From assembly GCA_910586445.1 (NCBI GenBank), contig CAJUHV010000002.1, positions 1 to 64,000 of the forward strand: a stretch of 64,000 bases of DNA, given 5' to 3'. The position numbers and the translations under genes are program-made. This DNA is from an uncultured Eubacterium sp. GTDB lineage: Bacteria > Bacillota > Clostridia > Lachnospirales > Lachnospiraceae. Each line of letters begins with the position of its first letter. Position 1 is the stretch's first letter. Of the stretch, positions 1-8,429 are shown in pieces. The notes below the pieces were generated by a model. That model was not told the origin of the DNA. It saw only the letters and a program-made list of their open reading frames with translations, and ran no database searches.

Positions 1-57
1 GCATAAATTATAGAAAGCATAAATTATAGAAAGCATAAATTATAGAAAGCATAAAAA
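1..57. repeat. 16-bp direct repeat, three full copies plus a partial one
   Basis: Three perfect head-to-tail copies of a 16-bp unit (gcataaattatagaaa) begin at bases 1, 17 and 33, and a partial copy starts at 49. The array touches the window edge, so more copies may lie outside. It sits just beyond the terminator of the minus-strand sigG gene. Similar short AT-rich arrays occur in other gaps of this window. Confidence 0.9.
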
Positions 58-58
58 T

Positions 59-87
59 AAGCGCAGCCGCCCATAGCAGCTGCGCTT
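59..87 (-). terminator. Rho-independent terminator of sigG
   Basis: The arms aagcgcagc (59-67) and gctgcgctt (79-87) form a perfect 9-bp stem. Read on the minus strand the stem is followed by a T-rich stretch (TATTTTTATG). It lies 14 bases beyond the sigG stop codon. Confidence 0.85.
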
Positions 88-100
88 AAATGTATATATT

Positions 101-883
101 TTATGTCAGCGACAAATAATTCTGCATGCTTTTCAGCGCGGACTTTTCCAGGCGCGATACCTGTGCCTGTGATATATGGATTTCTTCTGCGACCTCCATC
201 TGTGTCTTGCCCTCAAAAAAGCGCAGCTTTATAATATAATTTTCACGGTCGTTGAGCCGTTTCATGGCATCAGAAAGCGACAGGGATTCGATCCATTTGG
301 ATTCTTTATTTTTCTTATCGGAGATCTGGTCCATAACATACAGTGTGTCGCCTCCGTCCGTATATACAGGCTCGTACAGGCTGACCGGTGTTTGGATTGC
401 ATCCAGTGCGAATACGATCTCTGCCTTTGTAAGGCCGGCTTCTTTTGCGATTTCATCTAGAGTCGGCTCCTGGCTGCTGGTACGTGTCAGCACTTCTTTT
501 GCATGAATAGCCTTATAGGCATTGTCACGCAGTGAGCGTGAAACACGTATGCTGTTGTTGTCGCGCAGGTACCGGCGCACCTCTCCGATAATCATCGGTA
601 CGGCATATGTGGAAAATTTGACCCCCATAGTCGGATCAAAATTATCAATTGATTTGATTAAACCAATGCATCCGATCTGAAACAGGTCGTCCACGTTTTC
701 ATGATGGTTGGAAAAGCGTTTGATTACGCTCAGCACAAGGCGCAGATTACCGTTGATATATTGTTCCCTGGCATACGGATCGCCTTCCTTTATTCTTTTA
801 AACAGCTCCTCTTTTTCAGATTCTTTTAATACAGGCAGCTTCGCAGTATTTACGCCGCAGATTTCAACTTTATAGACAGCCAT
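101..883 (-). CDS. sigG: RNA polymerase sporulation sigma factor SigG
   Basis: This is the late forespore sigma factor, which directs transcription after engulfment during endospore formation. The product is 260 residues, as in Bacillus SigG (260). The N-terminal segment KVEICGVNTAKLPVL is diagnostic for SigG. Region 2 (about 40-115) carries VDDLFQIGCIGLIKSIDNF and RRYLRDNN, and region 4 (about 220-250) carries the helix-turn-helix TQMEVAEEIHISQAQVSR. I chose the ATG at 883 because GGAGG lies 8 bases upstream; a longer open frame begins at 931 but has no ribosome site. A SigG-type promoter precedes it, which suggests autoregulation. In many spore formers sigG follows spoIIGA-sigE, but neither is upstream here. 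Confidence 0.97.
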   Translation of the reverse strand: MAVYKVEICGVNTAKLPVLKESEKEELFKRIKEGDPYAREQYINGNLRLVLSVIKRFSNHHENVDDLFQIGCIGLIKSIDNFDPTMGVKFSTYAVPMIIGEVRRYLRDNNSIRVSRSLRDNAYKAIHAKEVLTRTSSQEPTLDEIAKEAGLTKAEIVFALDAIQTPVSLYEPVYTDGGDTLYVMDQISDKKNKESKWIESLSLSDAMKRLNDRENYIIKLRFFEGKTQMEVAEEIHISQAQVSRLEKSALKSMQNYLSLT

Positions 884-910
884 ATCTAACCTCCGGATAA
901 TTGATAATAA

Positions 911-940
911 AAGAATGTGCGGAATCACCAAAAATATTCA
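911..940 (-). promoter_or_regulatory. Probable SigG-dependent promoter of sigG
   Basis: On the minus strand TGAATA (940-935) is separated by 17 bases from CATTCTT (917-911). This is close to the SigG consensus TGAATA-N17/18-CATACTA known from Bacillus. It lies 28 bases before the chosen start codon, which fits autoregulation. The call rests on the motif alone. Confidence 0.6.
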
Positions 941-1130
941 TGAAATAGGTAATAACTAATATTAAGGTATATCCTTCAATAATCCGATATATATAAAGTC
1001 AGTTAAAACAAGTACTTAGTACTCCGTCCAGACAGAAATTAGAGTCTATTACAGCCTGATTCAAGACATTACTTCGTTAAAATTTCTAGTCGATGGTACC
1101 AGTATTTTTAGGCACAGGGAGGTCATTATC

Positions 1131-1379
1131 ATGGAAGATGTATCATTAACCTATACGGGAATTATGAAAAAAGGCAGTGAAAAAATAGTTAAGGTGCGGT
1201 TTTCGCGCAATAATGATAAGGATTTTGCAGAAGGCGTGATACCGAGCGGAAAGATCGAAAAATCACAGGGCTTTTCGGATAAGGAGCTAGCATCCCTGAG
1301 CTTTTATTTAAAGGCGAATGCGGAGGATCTTTACCAGAAAGCAAAAGAAATCACAGGACTGCGTGCATTTTTAAGATAA
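1131..1379 (+). CDS. Small hypothetical protein, 82 residues
   Basis: I do not recognise a named family. The product is short, soluble and charged, with no signal peptide or membrane segment. The first half looks beta-rich (LTYTG, KIVKVRFSR, AEGVIPSG) and the second half helical (DKELASLSFYLKANAEDLYQKAKEI). The ATG is preceded by GGGAGG at a good distance (base 1118 onwards), so translation is well supported. It is divergent from sigG and upstream of the two-component genes, from which it is separated by its own 178-base gap with a promoter. The divergent position next to sigG hints at a sporulation link, but nothing in the protein shows this. Confidence 0.75.
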   Translation: MEDVSLTYTGIMKKGSEKIVKVRFSRNNDKDFAEGVIPSGKIEKSQGFSDKELASLSFYLKANAEDLYQKAKEITGLRAFLR

Positions 1380-1421
1380 AGGATAAATAAAATGTTAAAG
1401 ATTTCTTAATAATTTAACCGA

Positions 1422-1450
1422 TTGGAACTTCATAAAATTTCCGTTACAAT
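1422..1450 (+). promoter_or_regulatory. SigA-type promoter for the two-component pair
   Basis: TTGGAA (1422-1427) and TACAAT (1445-1450) are separated by 17 bases, a good match to the vegetative consensus. It lies about 108 bases before the response regulator start codon. Confidence 0.65.
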
Positions 1451-1557
1451 GTATATGCAATGAATCATTCTATACAGGTGGCGGAATTTTTTTTGTTTTG
1501 CATCAATCTGGGTACAGGAATGATGAGCTGCTTTTACGACGATCGTTGGAGGAAGTT

Positions 1558-2265
1558 ATGTATAATATTTTAGTTTGTGATGATGAAAAAGATATCGTAT
1601 CTGCGATACGCATATATTTGAGCAGTGAAGGATATCAGGTATTTGAGGCATTTAACGGCACTGAGGCAGTGGAGGCGGTGCGCAGGGAGGAAATTCATCT
1701 GGTACTGATGGATATTATGATGCCGCAGATGGATGGCATTGAGGCAATGGTAAAAATCCGTGAGGTCAGCAATGTGCCTGTGATCCTGCTGACGGCAAAG
1801 GGAGAAGATACGGATAAGGTGCTGGGGCTTACCGTAGGGGCGGATGACTATGTGACCAAGCCGTTTAATCCCGTGGAGCTGCAGGCCAGGGTCAAGTCGC
1901 AGCTGCGGCGTTATATGATGCTGGGCGGAGGCAGACAGAAGGAAGAGCACAGGCTCTGTATCGGCGGAATCGAACTGGATGATAAGTCAAAAGAGGTTAC
2001 GCTGGACGGTGAGCCGGTGTCGCTGACACGTACGGAGTATGATATTTTAAAGCTGCTGATGGAACACCCGGGGCAGGTATTTTCGCCGAATGAGATTTAT
2101 ACGCAGGTGTGGAAGGATGTGTCCTTTGGTACGGAAAATACAGTGGCAGTACATATCAGGCATCTGCGGGAAAAGATCGAATATGATCCGGCCCAGCCGC
2201 GTTTTTTAAAAGTCGTCTGGGGACGGGGATATAAAATTGAGGAAGAAAAGCCGCAGCAGAGATAG
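1558..2265 (+). CDS. OmpR/PhoB-family response regulator
   Basis: A cytoplasmic transcription regulator of 235 residues activated by phosphorylation. The receiver domain (about 1-120) shows the acidic pair D8-D9, the phospho-acceptor D52 in LVLMDIMMPQMDG and the conserved lysine in YVTKPFNPVEL. A winged-helix DNA-binding domain follows (about 135-230), with RTEYDILKLLMEHPG and a typical C-terminal VVWGRGYKIE. I chose the ATG at 1558 because it starts directly in the conserved MYNILVCDDE and has GGAGGAAG in front; the frame is open upstream to 1498 but that part is not conserved. The partner kinase follows after 30 bases. The target genes are not evident. Confidence 0.95.
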   Translation: MYNILVCDDEKDIVSAIRIYLSSEGYQVFEAFNGTEAVEAVRREEIHLVLMDIMMPQMDGIEAMVKIREVSNVPVILLTAKGEDTDKVLGLTVGADDYVTKPFNPVELQARVKSQLRRYMMLGGGRQKEEHRLCIGGIELDDKSKEVTLDGEPVSLTRTEYDILKLLMEHPGQVFSPNEIYTQVWKDVSFGTENTVAVHIRHLREKIEYDPAQPRFLKVVWGRGYKIEEEKPQQR

Positions 2266-2295
2266 GAAATATTGATCAGGGAGGAAAATGCAGAT

Positions 2296-4914
2296 ATGAA
2301 AAATTTAAAAACAAGCACTGCTGCAAAAGCAGCAGCCATGGTCTTGGTAATTATAAGCATTATAGTATTTGCGGCAAGCCTGACGGGCATGCTGGTTATA
2401 GATTCGTTAGAGGGCTATCAGATACCAAAGGAAGACATGCTGCAGGCGGCTTATAAGGAGGTGTGTAACCGTTACTCGATTGCAGCAATGGCAGGAAACA
2501 GTGACAGTTTTAACGAAGAAATGCTGTCGGATACAAATTTTCAATATGGCGTTATAAATGCCAGGCTGAAAGAGAAGGATCTGTCTGATCTAGACAGTTA
2601 TCTGTTTCGGACATTTGATAAGGTGCCGGATGAAGATCAGAGGCATATCTATACTTGTTTTATTGGAGATGATACGACATATGCATATGGCAGAAACATC
2701 TGGGAAACATTCACTATCAATTCTTCGCATGAAAAGGAATGGTATACACAGGAAGAATACCCGCTTGATGATATTTATTATGACAGGGCATTAGAGGTCA
2801 TATATGTCCAAAGCGGCAAGAAATTATTTGAGGTTATAGATGGGACTCTCTATACCGGCACCGATGATGAAACGATTGATCAGGAGCTTGGGTTTATAAA
2901 TAACTCTTATTTAATAGATACAGAGTCTGGATATATATGGTCAGATGAATGCAGAAAAGTCCGGATCGGCGAAATGCTTGTCGATATGGATGATATAAAG
3001 ATTGTGGATGACATTGAGCGGCTGAACATCGGCAGCATACGTGAGGCGTTGGTTGATTCTATGTATGACGATACGATTTTTGTTTCTGAGTGGCATGTAA
3101 AGGAGAATGAGCCTTATATTGTTGTATCGTATATACCTGATAACCTGTATGGGGAATCTTCGTTTGGGGAAGGCGATATGTTCTGGCAGATGAGGCATCT
3201 GGTTAATTTCGTATATAAGGTACGCTATCTTGTAATTATACTGCTGATTTTGTCTCTTGGCATATTTGTGATGTCTTTTTACTTTTTGATGTGTGCCGCA
3301 GGATATCACAAAGATCATGAAGGCGTGCGTCCGCGTTTTTTGGATCATCTGCCGCTTGACTTATATCTGGGAGGGGCAGCACTTGCAGAAGTCATGCTGG
3401 TAATGCTTGTCGTACTTTGTGGAGAGAAGCTGCTGTACTTTTCAGACCATATGGCAGGGTATGTGTCATTTGGTGTTATTTCAGCCTGTATCGGAATTAC
3501 TGCTGTTATCGTGGCAGTTTTATACTGCATGAGCTTTGCGGTACGGGTTAAGCTGGGAAAATGGTGGAGGCATACGTTTACTTTTTGGATGTGCAGAATG
3601 TGTATGAAAGTATTTTGGGGCTGTGTGCGTTATAGTGTCCGTATCGTGAAAAAAATCTTGAGCAGCATGACGCTGCTGTGGAAAGCGTGGCTTCTTTTAG
3701 GCGGCATTGCCCTGGCAGATTTTATTATAACTTTTTCCAATCTATATATGGATCAGAGGCTGCTGTTTTGGACGGCTGAAAGGATCGTGCTCTATCCGGT
3801 TATTATTTTCCTGCTGATTCAGATGCATCAGCTGCAGAAGGGAGCACGGCGGATTGCAGGCGGAGAGCTGGGATACCGGATTCATACGGGCAGAATGTTC
3901 TGGGAGCTTAAAAAACATGGCGAATACTTAAATGACATTGGAATAGGAATCAACCGGGCAGTCAATGAACGGCTCAAAAGTGAGCATTTTAAAACAGAGC
4001 TGATTACCAATGTCTCTCACGATATTAAAACGCCGCTGACCTCGATTATCAACTATGTAGACCTGCTTCAGAAAGAAGAGATTGACAATCCGACCGTACA
4101 GCAGTATCTGGATGTACTGCACAGGCAGTCAGCCAGATTAAAAAAGCTGATTGAGGACTTAATGGAGGCCTCGAAAGCATCGACTGGCAGCATGAGCGTA
4201 GTTATGGAAAAATGTGACACCGGTGTCATGTTAGTGCAGACAGTAGGCGAATTTGAGGAAAAGCTGATGGAAAACCAGATCGAGCTGCAGATCAAAAAGC
4301 CGGATGACAGCATTCTGATCGAAGCCGACCATAGGCATTTATGGCGTGTATTTGACAATCTAATGAACAATATATGCAAATATGCCCAGCCGCTGACACG
4401 TGCATATATTAACCTCGAACAGGATGGACAGCGTGCATACATTATATTTCGAAATATTTCCAGGTGCCAGCTTAATATCAGCAGTGAAGAGCTGATGGAG
4501 CGGTTTGTGCGCGGGGACAGTTCGCGCAATACAGAAGGCAGCGGCCTTGGCATTTCTATTGCAAAAAGCCTGACAGAGCTGATGAACGGTACTTTTGAAC
4601 TGATTGTGGATGGAGATCTGTTTAAAGTAGTGCTGTCATTTCCGGTGTATGGAATGGCCGTGCAGCCTGAACTGCCTGATATAAAGGATATAAGCCGGGA
4701 AATAAAGCCGGAAAATGAACCGAATAAGGCAAATATGGCATTTGCCAGGATTACATTGGGGCTTCAGAATGCAGGCAGCCGTGCAGCGGGGCTTGGACAT
4801 GGAATGGCTGATAAGACCGGACGGATGCTCCGCAGGGCAGGGCGTTTTGCAGGCCTGGTCAGACAGGCGGCAGCCGCCTCAAAGGAAGAAGATATGCAGG
4901 AAGATGAAAGGTGA
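2296..4914 (+). CDS. Large sensor histidine kinase with unusual C-terminal tail
   Basis: This is the partner of the preceding response regulator, 872 residues. An N-terminal membrane segment (about 12-32) is followed by a ~280-residue extracytoplasmic domain of no recognised type, then a cluster of membrane segments (about 315-515). The HisKA helix carries the phospho-acceptor His (~575) in NVSHDIKTPLTS, and the ATPase domain has the N box (DNLMNNICKYAQ, ~690) and G box (GSGLGISIAKS, ~747). About 75 residues extend beyond the ATPase domain, rich in Ala, Gly and Arg, ending SKEEDMQEDER; kinases normally stop near the end of that domain. The ATG at 2296 has GGGAGG upstream; a TTG at 2272 is possible but lacks a ribosome site. 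The ligand is unknown. Confidence 0.93.
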   Translation: MKNLKTSTAAKAAAMVLVIISIIVFAASLTGMLVIDSLEGYQIPKEDMLQAAYKEVCNRYSIAAMAGNSDSFNEEMLSDTNFQYGVINARLKEKDLSDLDSYLFRTFDKVPDEDQRHIYTCFIGDDTTYAYGRNIWETFTINSSHEKEWYTQEEYPLDDIYYDRALEVIYVQSGKKLFEVIDGTLYTGTDDETIDQELGFINNSYLIDTESGYIWSDECRKVRIGEMLVDMDDIKIVDDIERLNIGSIREALVDSMYDDTIFVSEWHVKENEPYIVVSYIPDNLYGESSFGEGDMFWQMRHLVNFVYKVRYLVIILLILSLGIFVMSFYFLMCAAGYHKDHEGVRPRFLDHLPLDLYLGGAALAEVMLVMLVVLCGEKLLYFSDHMAGYVSFGVISACIGITAVIVAVLYCMSFAVRVKLGKWWRHTFTFWMCRMCMKVFWGCVRYSVRIVKKILSSMTLLWKAWLLLGGIALADFIITFSNLYMDQRLLFWTAERIVLYPVIIFLLIQMHQLQKGARRIAGGELGYRIHTGRMFWELKKHGEYLNDIGIGINRAVNERLKSEHFKTELITNVSHDIKTPLTSIINYVDLLQKEEIDNPTVQQYLDVLHRQSARLKKLIEDLMEASKASTGSMSVVMEKCDTGVMLVQTVGEFEEKLMENQIELQIKKPDDSILIEADHRHLWRVFDNLMNNICKYAQPLTRAYINLEQDGQRAYIIFRNISRCQLNISSEELMERFVRGDSSRNTEGSGLGISIAKSLTELMNGTFELIVDGDLFKVVLSFPVYGMAVQPELPDIKDISREIKPENEPNKANMAFARITLGLQNAGSRAAGLGHGMADKTGRMLRRAGRFAGLVRQAAAASKEEDMQEDER

Positions 4915-4958
4915 TTGGATAATTTAGATATAAATTTTGATATTAATTGGATAGAATC

Positions 4959-4988
4959 TTGAAATGACATACACTGGTATGATATAAT
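4959..4988 (+). promoter_or_regulatory. SigA-type promoter before the small gene and argS
   Basis: TTGAAA (4959-4964) and TATAAT (4983-4988) are 18 bases apart. The next gene starts at 5124, leaving a leader of about 130 bases that contains a short GC-rich hairpin (GCCTGC/GCAGGC near 5032-5048). Confidence 0.65.
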
Positions 4989-5123
4989 TATCAAAAAGCG
5001 AAAGCGTGCAAAAATGCATGTGCTGACAAAAAGCCTGCAGGCAGCAGGCATAAGCCGTATGATAGCCAGGCCGTTATCAAAGCTGTTGTACAAATATATA
5101 TATCATAAAGGGGGTGTGTCAGA

Positions 5124-5516
5124 ATGCCGGCAGTATATTCGATTGATTTAATTGCAAAAAGAGATAAAAAGCTGAAGATGGACCGCAGCATAGTCAAAGG
5201 ATGGAATGTGCATTATCAGACATTGAAAGAAGCTGAAGAAGCAGCAAGGCTGAAAAAGCAGCGCCAGGAAGAAGAAATGCAGGCACAGGATCATTCAGAA
5301 GACGAAGAGGCAGAAGGCGGGGAGCCGGATCAAGAAGCTGAAGAGGTTTTTGAGAACAGTGAGGCAGCTTTTAACCGGAAAACAGGCTCTTATTCCGGGC
5401 ATTATGGAAAGCGTCCAGTCCATGATGAAAGGGAGAAAAAACAGATTCATGCGATTCTGGAAAAGCCGGATGCATTTAGTGCTGCCATGTCAGCGCTGAA
5501 TCAGCAGGCGGAATAA
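5124..5516 (+). CDS. Hypothetical acidic coiled-coil-like protein, 130 residues
   Basis: I do not recognise this protein. It begins with a short basic region (AKRDKKLKMDRS), followed by a long Glu/Ala/Gln-rich stretch (about 40-85) likely to be helical or disordered, and a C-terminal helix (REKKQIHAILEKPDAFSAAM). There is no membrane segment. GGGGGTG lies upstream of the ATG at a normal distance. It lies 41 bases before argS and shares its promoter, so the two are probably co-transcribed. The low-complexity middle makes any homology call unreliable. Confidence 0.7.
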   Translation: MPAVYSIDLIAKRDKKLKMDRSIVKGWNVHYQTLKEAEEAARLKKQRQEEEMQAQDHSEDEEAEGGEPDQEAEEVFENSEAAFNRKTGSYSGHYGKRPVHDEREKKQIHAILEKPDAFSAAMSALNQQAE

Positions 5517-5557
5517 GAAAAGAACAAAATAATTGCAGAAAGCAGGTAATATACAGC

Positions 5558-7324
5558 ATGGAAAAGTTAATGGAACAGATGAACGCAGAGATGGTCCGCG
5601 CATTTACTGCATGCGGCTATGACGGAACGTATGCACGGGTCACAACGTCTAACCGTCCGGACTTGTGTGAATTTCAGTGCAACGGTGCTCTGGCGGCAGC
5701 GAAGCAGTATAAAAAATCTCCGCTTGTAATCGCGCAGGAAATTGTGGCAGAATTGTCAGATAATAAGATTTTCGCACAGGCAGAAGCGGTAAAGCCGGGG
5801 TTCTTGAATCTGACAGTCAGATCGGATTATCTGGCAGATTATTTGTGCCGGATGATGGAGGCAGAAGATTTTGGAAACGAAAAGGCTGCAAATCCGCGGA
5901 CGATCATCATTGACTACGGCGGGCCGAATATTGCAAAGCCGCTGCATGTTGGACATCTGCGTTCTGCGGTTATTGGAGAGAGCATCAAGCGGATGGGCCG
6001 TTATGCAGGACATCAGGTAATCGGAGACGTGCATATGGGCGACTGGGGCCTTCAGATGGGCTTAATTATCGTAGAGCTGAAAGAGCGCCAGCCGCAGCTG
6101 CCATACTTTGACGAAAGCTATGACGGAGAATATCCAAAGGAGGCTCCATTTACGATTTTGGAGCTGGAAGAAATCTATCCGACTGCCAGTGCCAGATCTA
6201 AAGAGGATGAGCCGTACAAAGAGCGTGCAATGCAGGCTACTTACGAGCTGCAGCAGGGCAGGAGAGGGTATCGTGCTCTGCTGGCGCATATTCTGGATGT
6301 ATCGGTTGCTGATTTAAAGCAGAATTATGAAAATCTGGATGTTTCCTTTGAACTCTGGCTCGGTGAATCCGATGCACAGCCGTATGTTCCTGCTATGGTG
6401 CAGAAAATGAAAGAAGATGGATTTGCCTATATGTCGGACGGTGCACTTGTTGTGGATGTCAAAGAAGATACCGATACAAAGGAAATACCGCCGTGCATGA
6501 TCTTAAAGTCAGACGGCGCGTCTTTGTATAATACAACAGACCTTGCCACGCTTGTACAGCGTGAGGAAAATTATCATCCGGACGAAATTATATATGTAGT
6601 AGATAAGCGTCAGGAGCTGCATTTTATACAGGTATTCCGCTGCGCGTATAAAACCGGGCTGGTAGAGGCGGATACGGCATTAAAGTTTCTAGGCTTCGGC
6701 ACGATGAATGGAGCAGACGGCAGGCCTTTTAAAACACGAGACGGCGGTGTTATGCGCTTATCGGTGCTGCTTAGCGATATCAATGAGAAAATGTATCAAA
6801 AGATCGCTGAGAATAACAATATGAGTGCTGAAGAAGCACGTGAAACGGCAAAAATCGTAGCGCTGTCTGCTGTTAAATACGGGGATCTGTCGAATCAGGC
6901 GTCTAAAGATTATATTTTTGATATCGAGCGGTTCACTTCATTTGAGGGAAATACCGGGCCTTACCTGCTCTATACCATTGTGCGTATGAAATCTATTCTG
7001 AAAAAATACGCCGAGTCCGGCGGCAGCGCACAGGGCTGCCTGATTCTTCCGGCGCAGACGGACAGTGAAAAGGCACTGATGCTGGAGGTCAGCCGTTTTA
7101 ACGGAATGATTGCCTCTGCATTTGAAGAACTGGCACCGCATAAGGTATGCGCATACTTATACGACCTTGCAAATGCCTTTAATCATTTTTATCATGAGAC
7201 AAAAATTTTAGCGCAGGATGATCAAAAGCGTCAGGCAGGCAGCATACGCCTGCTGGAGCTGTGCAGGGGAATTATGGAGACGTGCATTGAGGTGCTTGGA
7301 TTTACGGCACCAGAGCGGATGTAA
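5558..7324 (+). CDS. argS: Arginyl-tRNA synthetase
   Basis: Class I aminoacyl-tRNA synthetase that charges tRNA-Arg in the cytoplasm, 588 residues, within the usual range of about 550-600. The N-terminal Add-1 domain (about 1-110) precedes the catalytic core with the HIGH motif HVGHLRSAVIG (~129-139), in the conserved context GGPNIAKPLHVGHLRS. The KMSKS position is taken by FKTRDGGVM (~390), the degenerate form usual in this enzyme. The DALR anticodon-binding domain forms the C-terminus, with conserved LYDLANAFNHFYH. No T-box precedes it. A strong terminator follows. Confidence 0.98.
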   Translation: MEKLMEQMNAEMVRAFTACGYDGTYARVTTSNRPDLCEFQCNGALAAAKQYKKSPLVIAQEIVAELSDNKIFAQAEAVKPGFLNLTVRSDYLADYLCRMMEAEDFGNEKAANPRTIIIDYGGPNIAKPLHVGHLRSAVIGESIKRMGRYAGHQVIGDVHMGDWGLQMGLIIVELKERQPQLPYFDESYDGEYPKEAPFTILELEEIYPTASARSKEDEPYKERAMQATYELQQGRRGYRALLAHILDVSVADLKQNYENLDVSFELWLGESDAQPYVPAMVQKMKEDGFAYMSDGALVVDVKEDTDTKEIPPCMILKSDGASLYNTTDLATLVQREENYHPDEIIYVVDKRQELHFIQVFRCAYKTGLVEADTALKFLGFGTMNGADGRPFKTRDGGVMRLSVLLSDINEKMYQKIAENNNMSAEEARETAKIVALSAVKYGDLSNQASKDYIFDIERFTSFEGNTGPYLLYTIVRMKSILKKYAESGGSAQGCLILPAQTDSEKALMLEVSRFNGMIASAFEELAPHKVCAYLYDLANAFNHFYHETKILAQDDQKRQAGSIRLLELCRGIMETCIEVLGFTAPERM

Positions 7325-7330
7325 TATACC

Positions 7331-7386
7331 TCCTATACTGTAAAAATAGGGTTTTACAGGCCCGGTTACAGTATAGGAGTTTTTTA
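7331..7386. terminator. Bidirectional terminator between argS and the LUD gene
   Basis: A 13-bp perfect stem (tcctatactgtaa at 7331-7343 with ttacagtatagga at 7366-7378) is followed by GTTTTTT on the plus strand. Read on the minus strand it follows the stop of the LUD gene, so it probably serves both convergent genes. Confidence 0.9.
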
Positions 7387-8025
7387 TTAATAACCCAGCT
7401 CTTCGCCTACCAGCAGTACTTTGATCCGTTCTAAAGTACCGCTGCGCCTTGTGATGACCGTATGGCTGCATATGCAGTCTTCGCCAAGGCATTCTGCGCA
7501 GACGCCCGAGCTGGCACACGGCGTCTTTTTATTCAGGCGTATACAGTTCGGCGGTGAGGCAATATTGTGCACGCGGCGGATGGCATCCTCAACCGTAGAG
7601 GTGACTTTATTCATGCCTGCCACGACAATTACCTGATCTGGGCCGTAAATCAGCGCTGCTGCCCGGTTGCCGTTGCCGTCGATATTGACCAGCTGTCCAT
7701 CCAGCGTAATGGCATTGGTGCTCATAAAATATGTATCGGCGCTGAAAGAATCTCTGTATGCCTGTTTTATTTCTTCCGGTGTCTCTGCTCTGGCGCGGTC
7801 AATCAGCCGTATGTCATTCCTTGCTTTTAATGCATTCATAATGCCGCATTCTAATAGTGTCATAGAGCCGCCGAACGATACTACGGTATCCGGTGCTGTC
7901 AGCTCCATTGCTGTTTTTACGGCCTCTTCTTTTGTAGGGCAGTAATATCCTTTCATCCTGCGTGTATTCAGATGCTTTATAATTGTCTGAGCCTGTGTCT
8001 TATAATAGGCTTGTTTTGGGTTCAT
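7387..8025 (-). CDS. LUD-domain (LutC/YkgG-like) protein
   Basis: A 212-residue protein of the LUD family (formerly DUF162), whose better-known members LutB and LutC take part in lactate utilisation. The family core is visible: an N-terminal helical part with RRMKGYYCPTKEEAV, the glycine-rich VVSFGGSMTLLE, the central DGQLVNIDGNGNRAAALIYGP and VIVVAGMNKVTSTVEDAI. Near the C-terminus a cysteine cluster (PPNCIRLNKKTPCASSGVCAECLGEDCIC) could bind a metal or iron-sulphur cluster. No lutA or lutB is adjacent, so it stands alone. The start has AAGGAGGC upstream. The substrate is unknown. Confidence 0.9.
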   Translation of the reverse strand: MNPKQAYYKTQAQTIIKHLNTRRMKGYYCPTKEEAVKTAMELTAPDTVVSFGGSMTLLECGIMNALKARNDIRLIDRARAETPEEIKQAYRDSFSADTYFMSTNAITLDGQLVNIDGNGNRAAALIYGPDQVIVVAGMNKVTSTVEDAIRRVHNIASPPNCIRLNKKTPCASSGVCAECLGEDCICSHTVITRRSGTLERIKVLLVGEELGY

Positions 8026-8127
8026 GGTCTGCCTCCTTCATACATTATACTGGCTGCTGTGACGCAGCTGTTTGTCATCTGTATTTTACATCTCACCGGG
8101 CAGATTTGCAAGCGGGATGTGGAAGTG

Positions 8128-8293
8128 CTAGAGCGTGTTTGAAAAATCATTCCCGCGATCTGCACTCCCCACTTAGCGGAGAATCTATCCCAAATTTAAT
8201 CAACATAGCCCGCTATGCCTCATAAATTTGGGATAAATTCTCCACCAAGTGTGAAGCACATCTCACGGAAAGCATTTTTCAAACACGCTCTAG
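8128..8293. mobile_element. 166-bp MITE-like palindromic element
   Basis: The ends are perfect 20-bp inverted repeats: ctagagcgtgtttgaaaaat at 8128-8147 and its complement at 8274-8293. A second inner pair of 21 bases (8178-8198 with 8223-8243) matches with one difference, and the arms between also pair imperfectly, so the whole element could fold into one long hairpin. A further copy of the end sequence begins at 8290, overlapping the right end. No gene lies inside. A short relative of the end sequence occurs at 54703-54752. It sits between the LUD gene and the bceR-like promoter. Confidence 0.85.
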
Positions 8294-8325
8294 AGCGTGT
8301 TTGAAAAACTGGAATGAAAAATTTA

Positions 8326-8354
8326 TTGTCAGCCTGTTTCTAGTGGGATATAAT
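8326..8354 (+). promoter_or_regulatory. SigA-type promoter for the bceR-bceS-like genes
   Basis: TTGTCA (8326-8331) and TATAAT (8349-8354) are 17 bases apart. The promoter starts 32 bases beyond the MITE-like element and 75 bases before the response regulator start codon. Confidence 0.75.
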
Positions 8355-8429
8355 TTAAGGCAAGAGCAAATAAAATCCGGGATTTAAAAAATATAGAAAC
8401 ACTATATAATGAACAGACAGGAGGCATCC

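Noticed and set aside
8026..8429. Insertion sequence next to the LUD gene
   Set aside because: The palindromic element has inverted ends but no transposase frame, so it is called MITE-like only.
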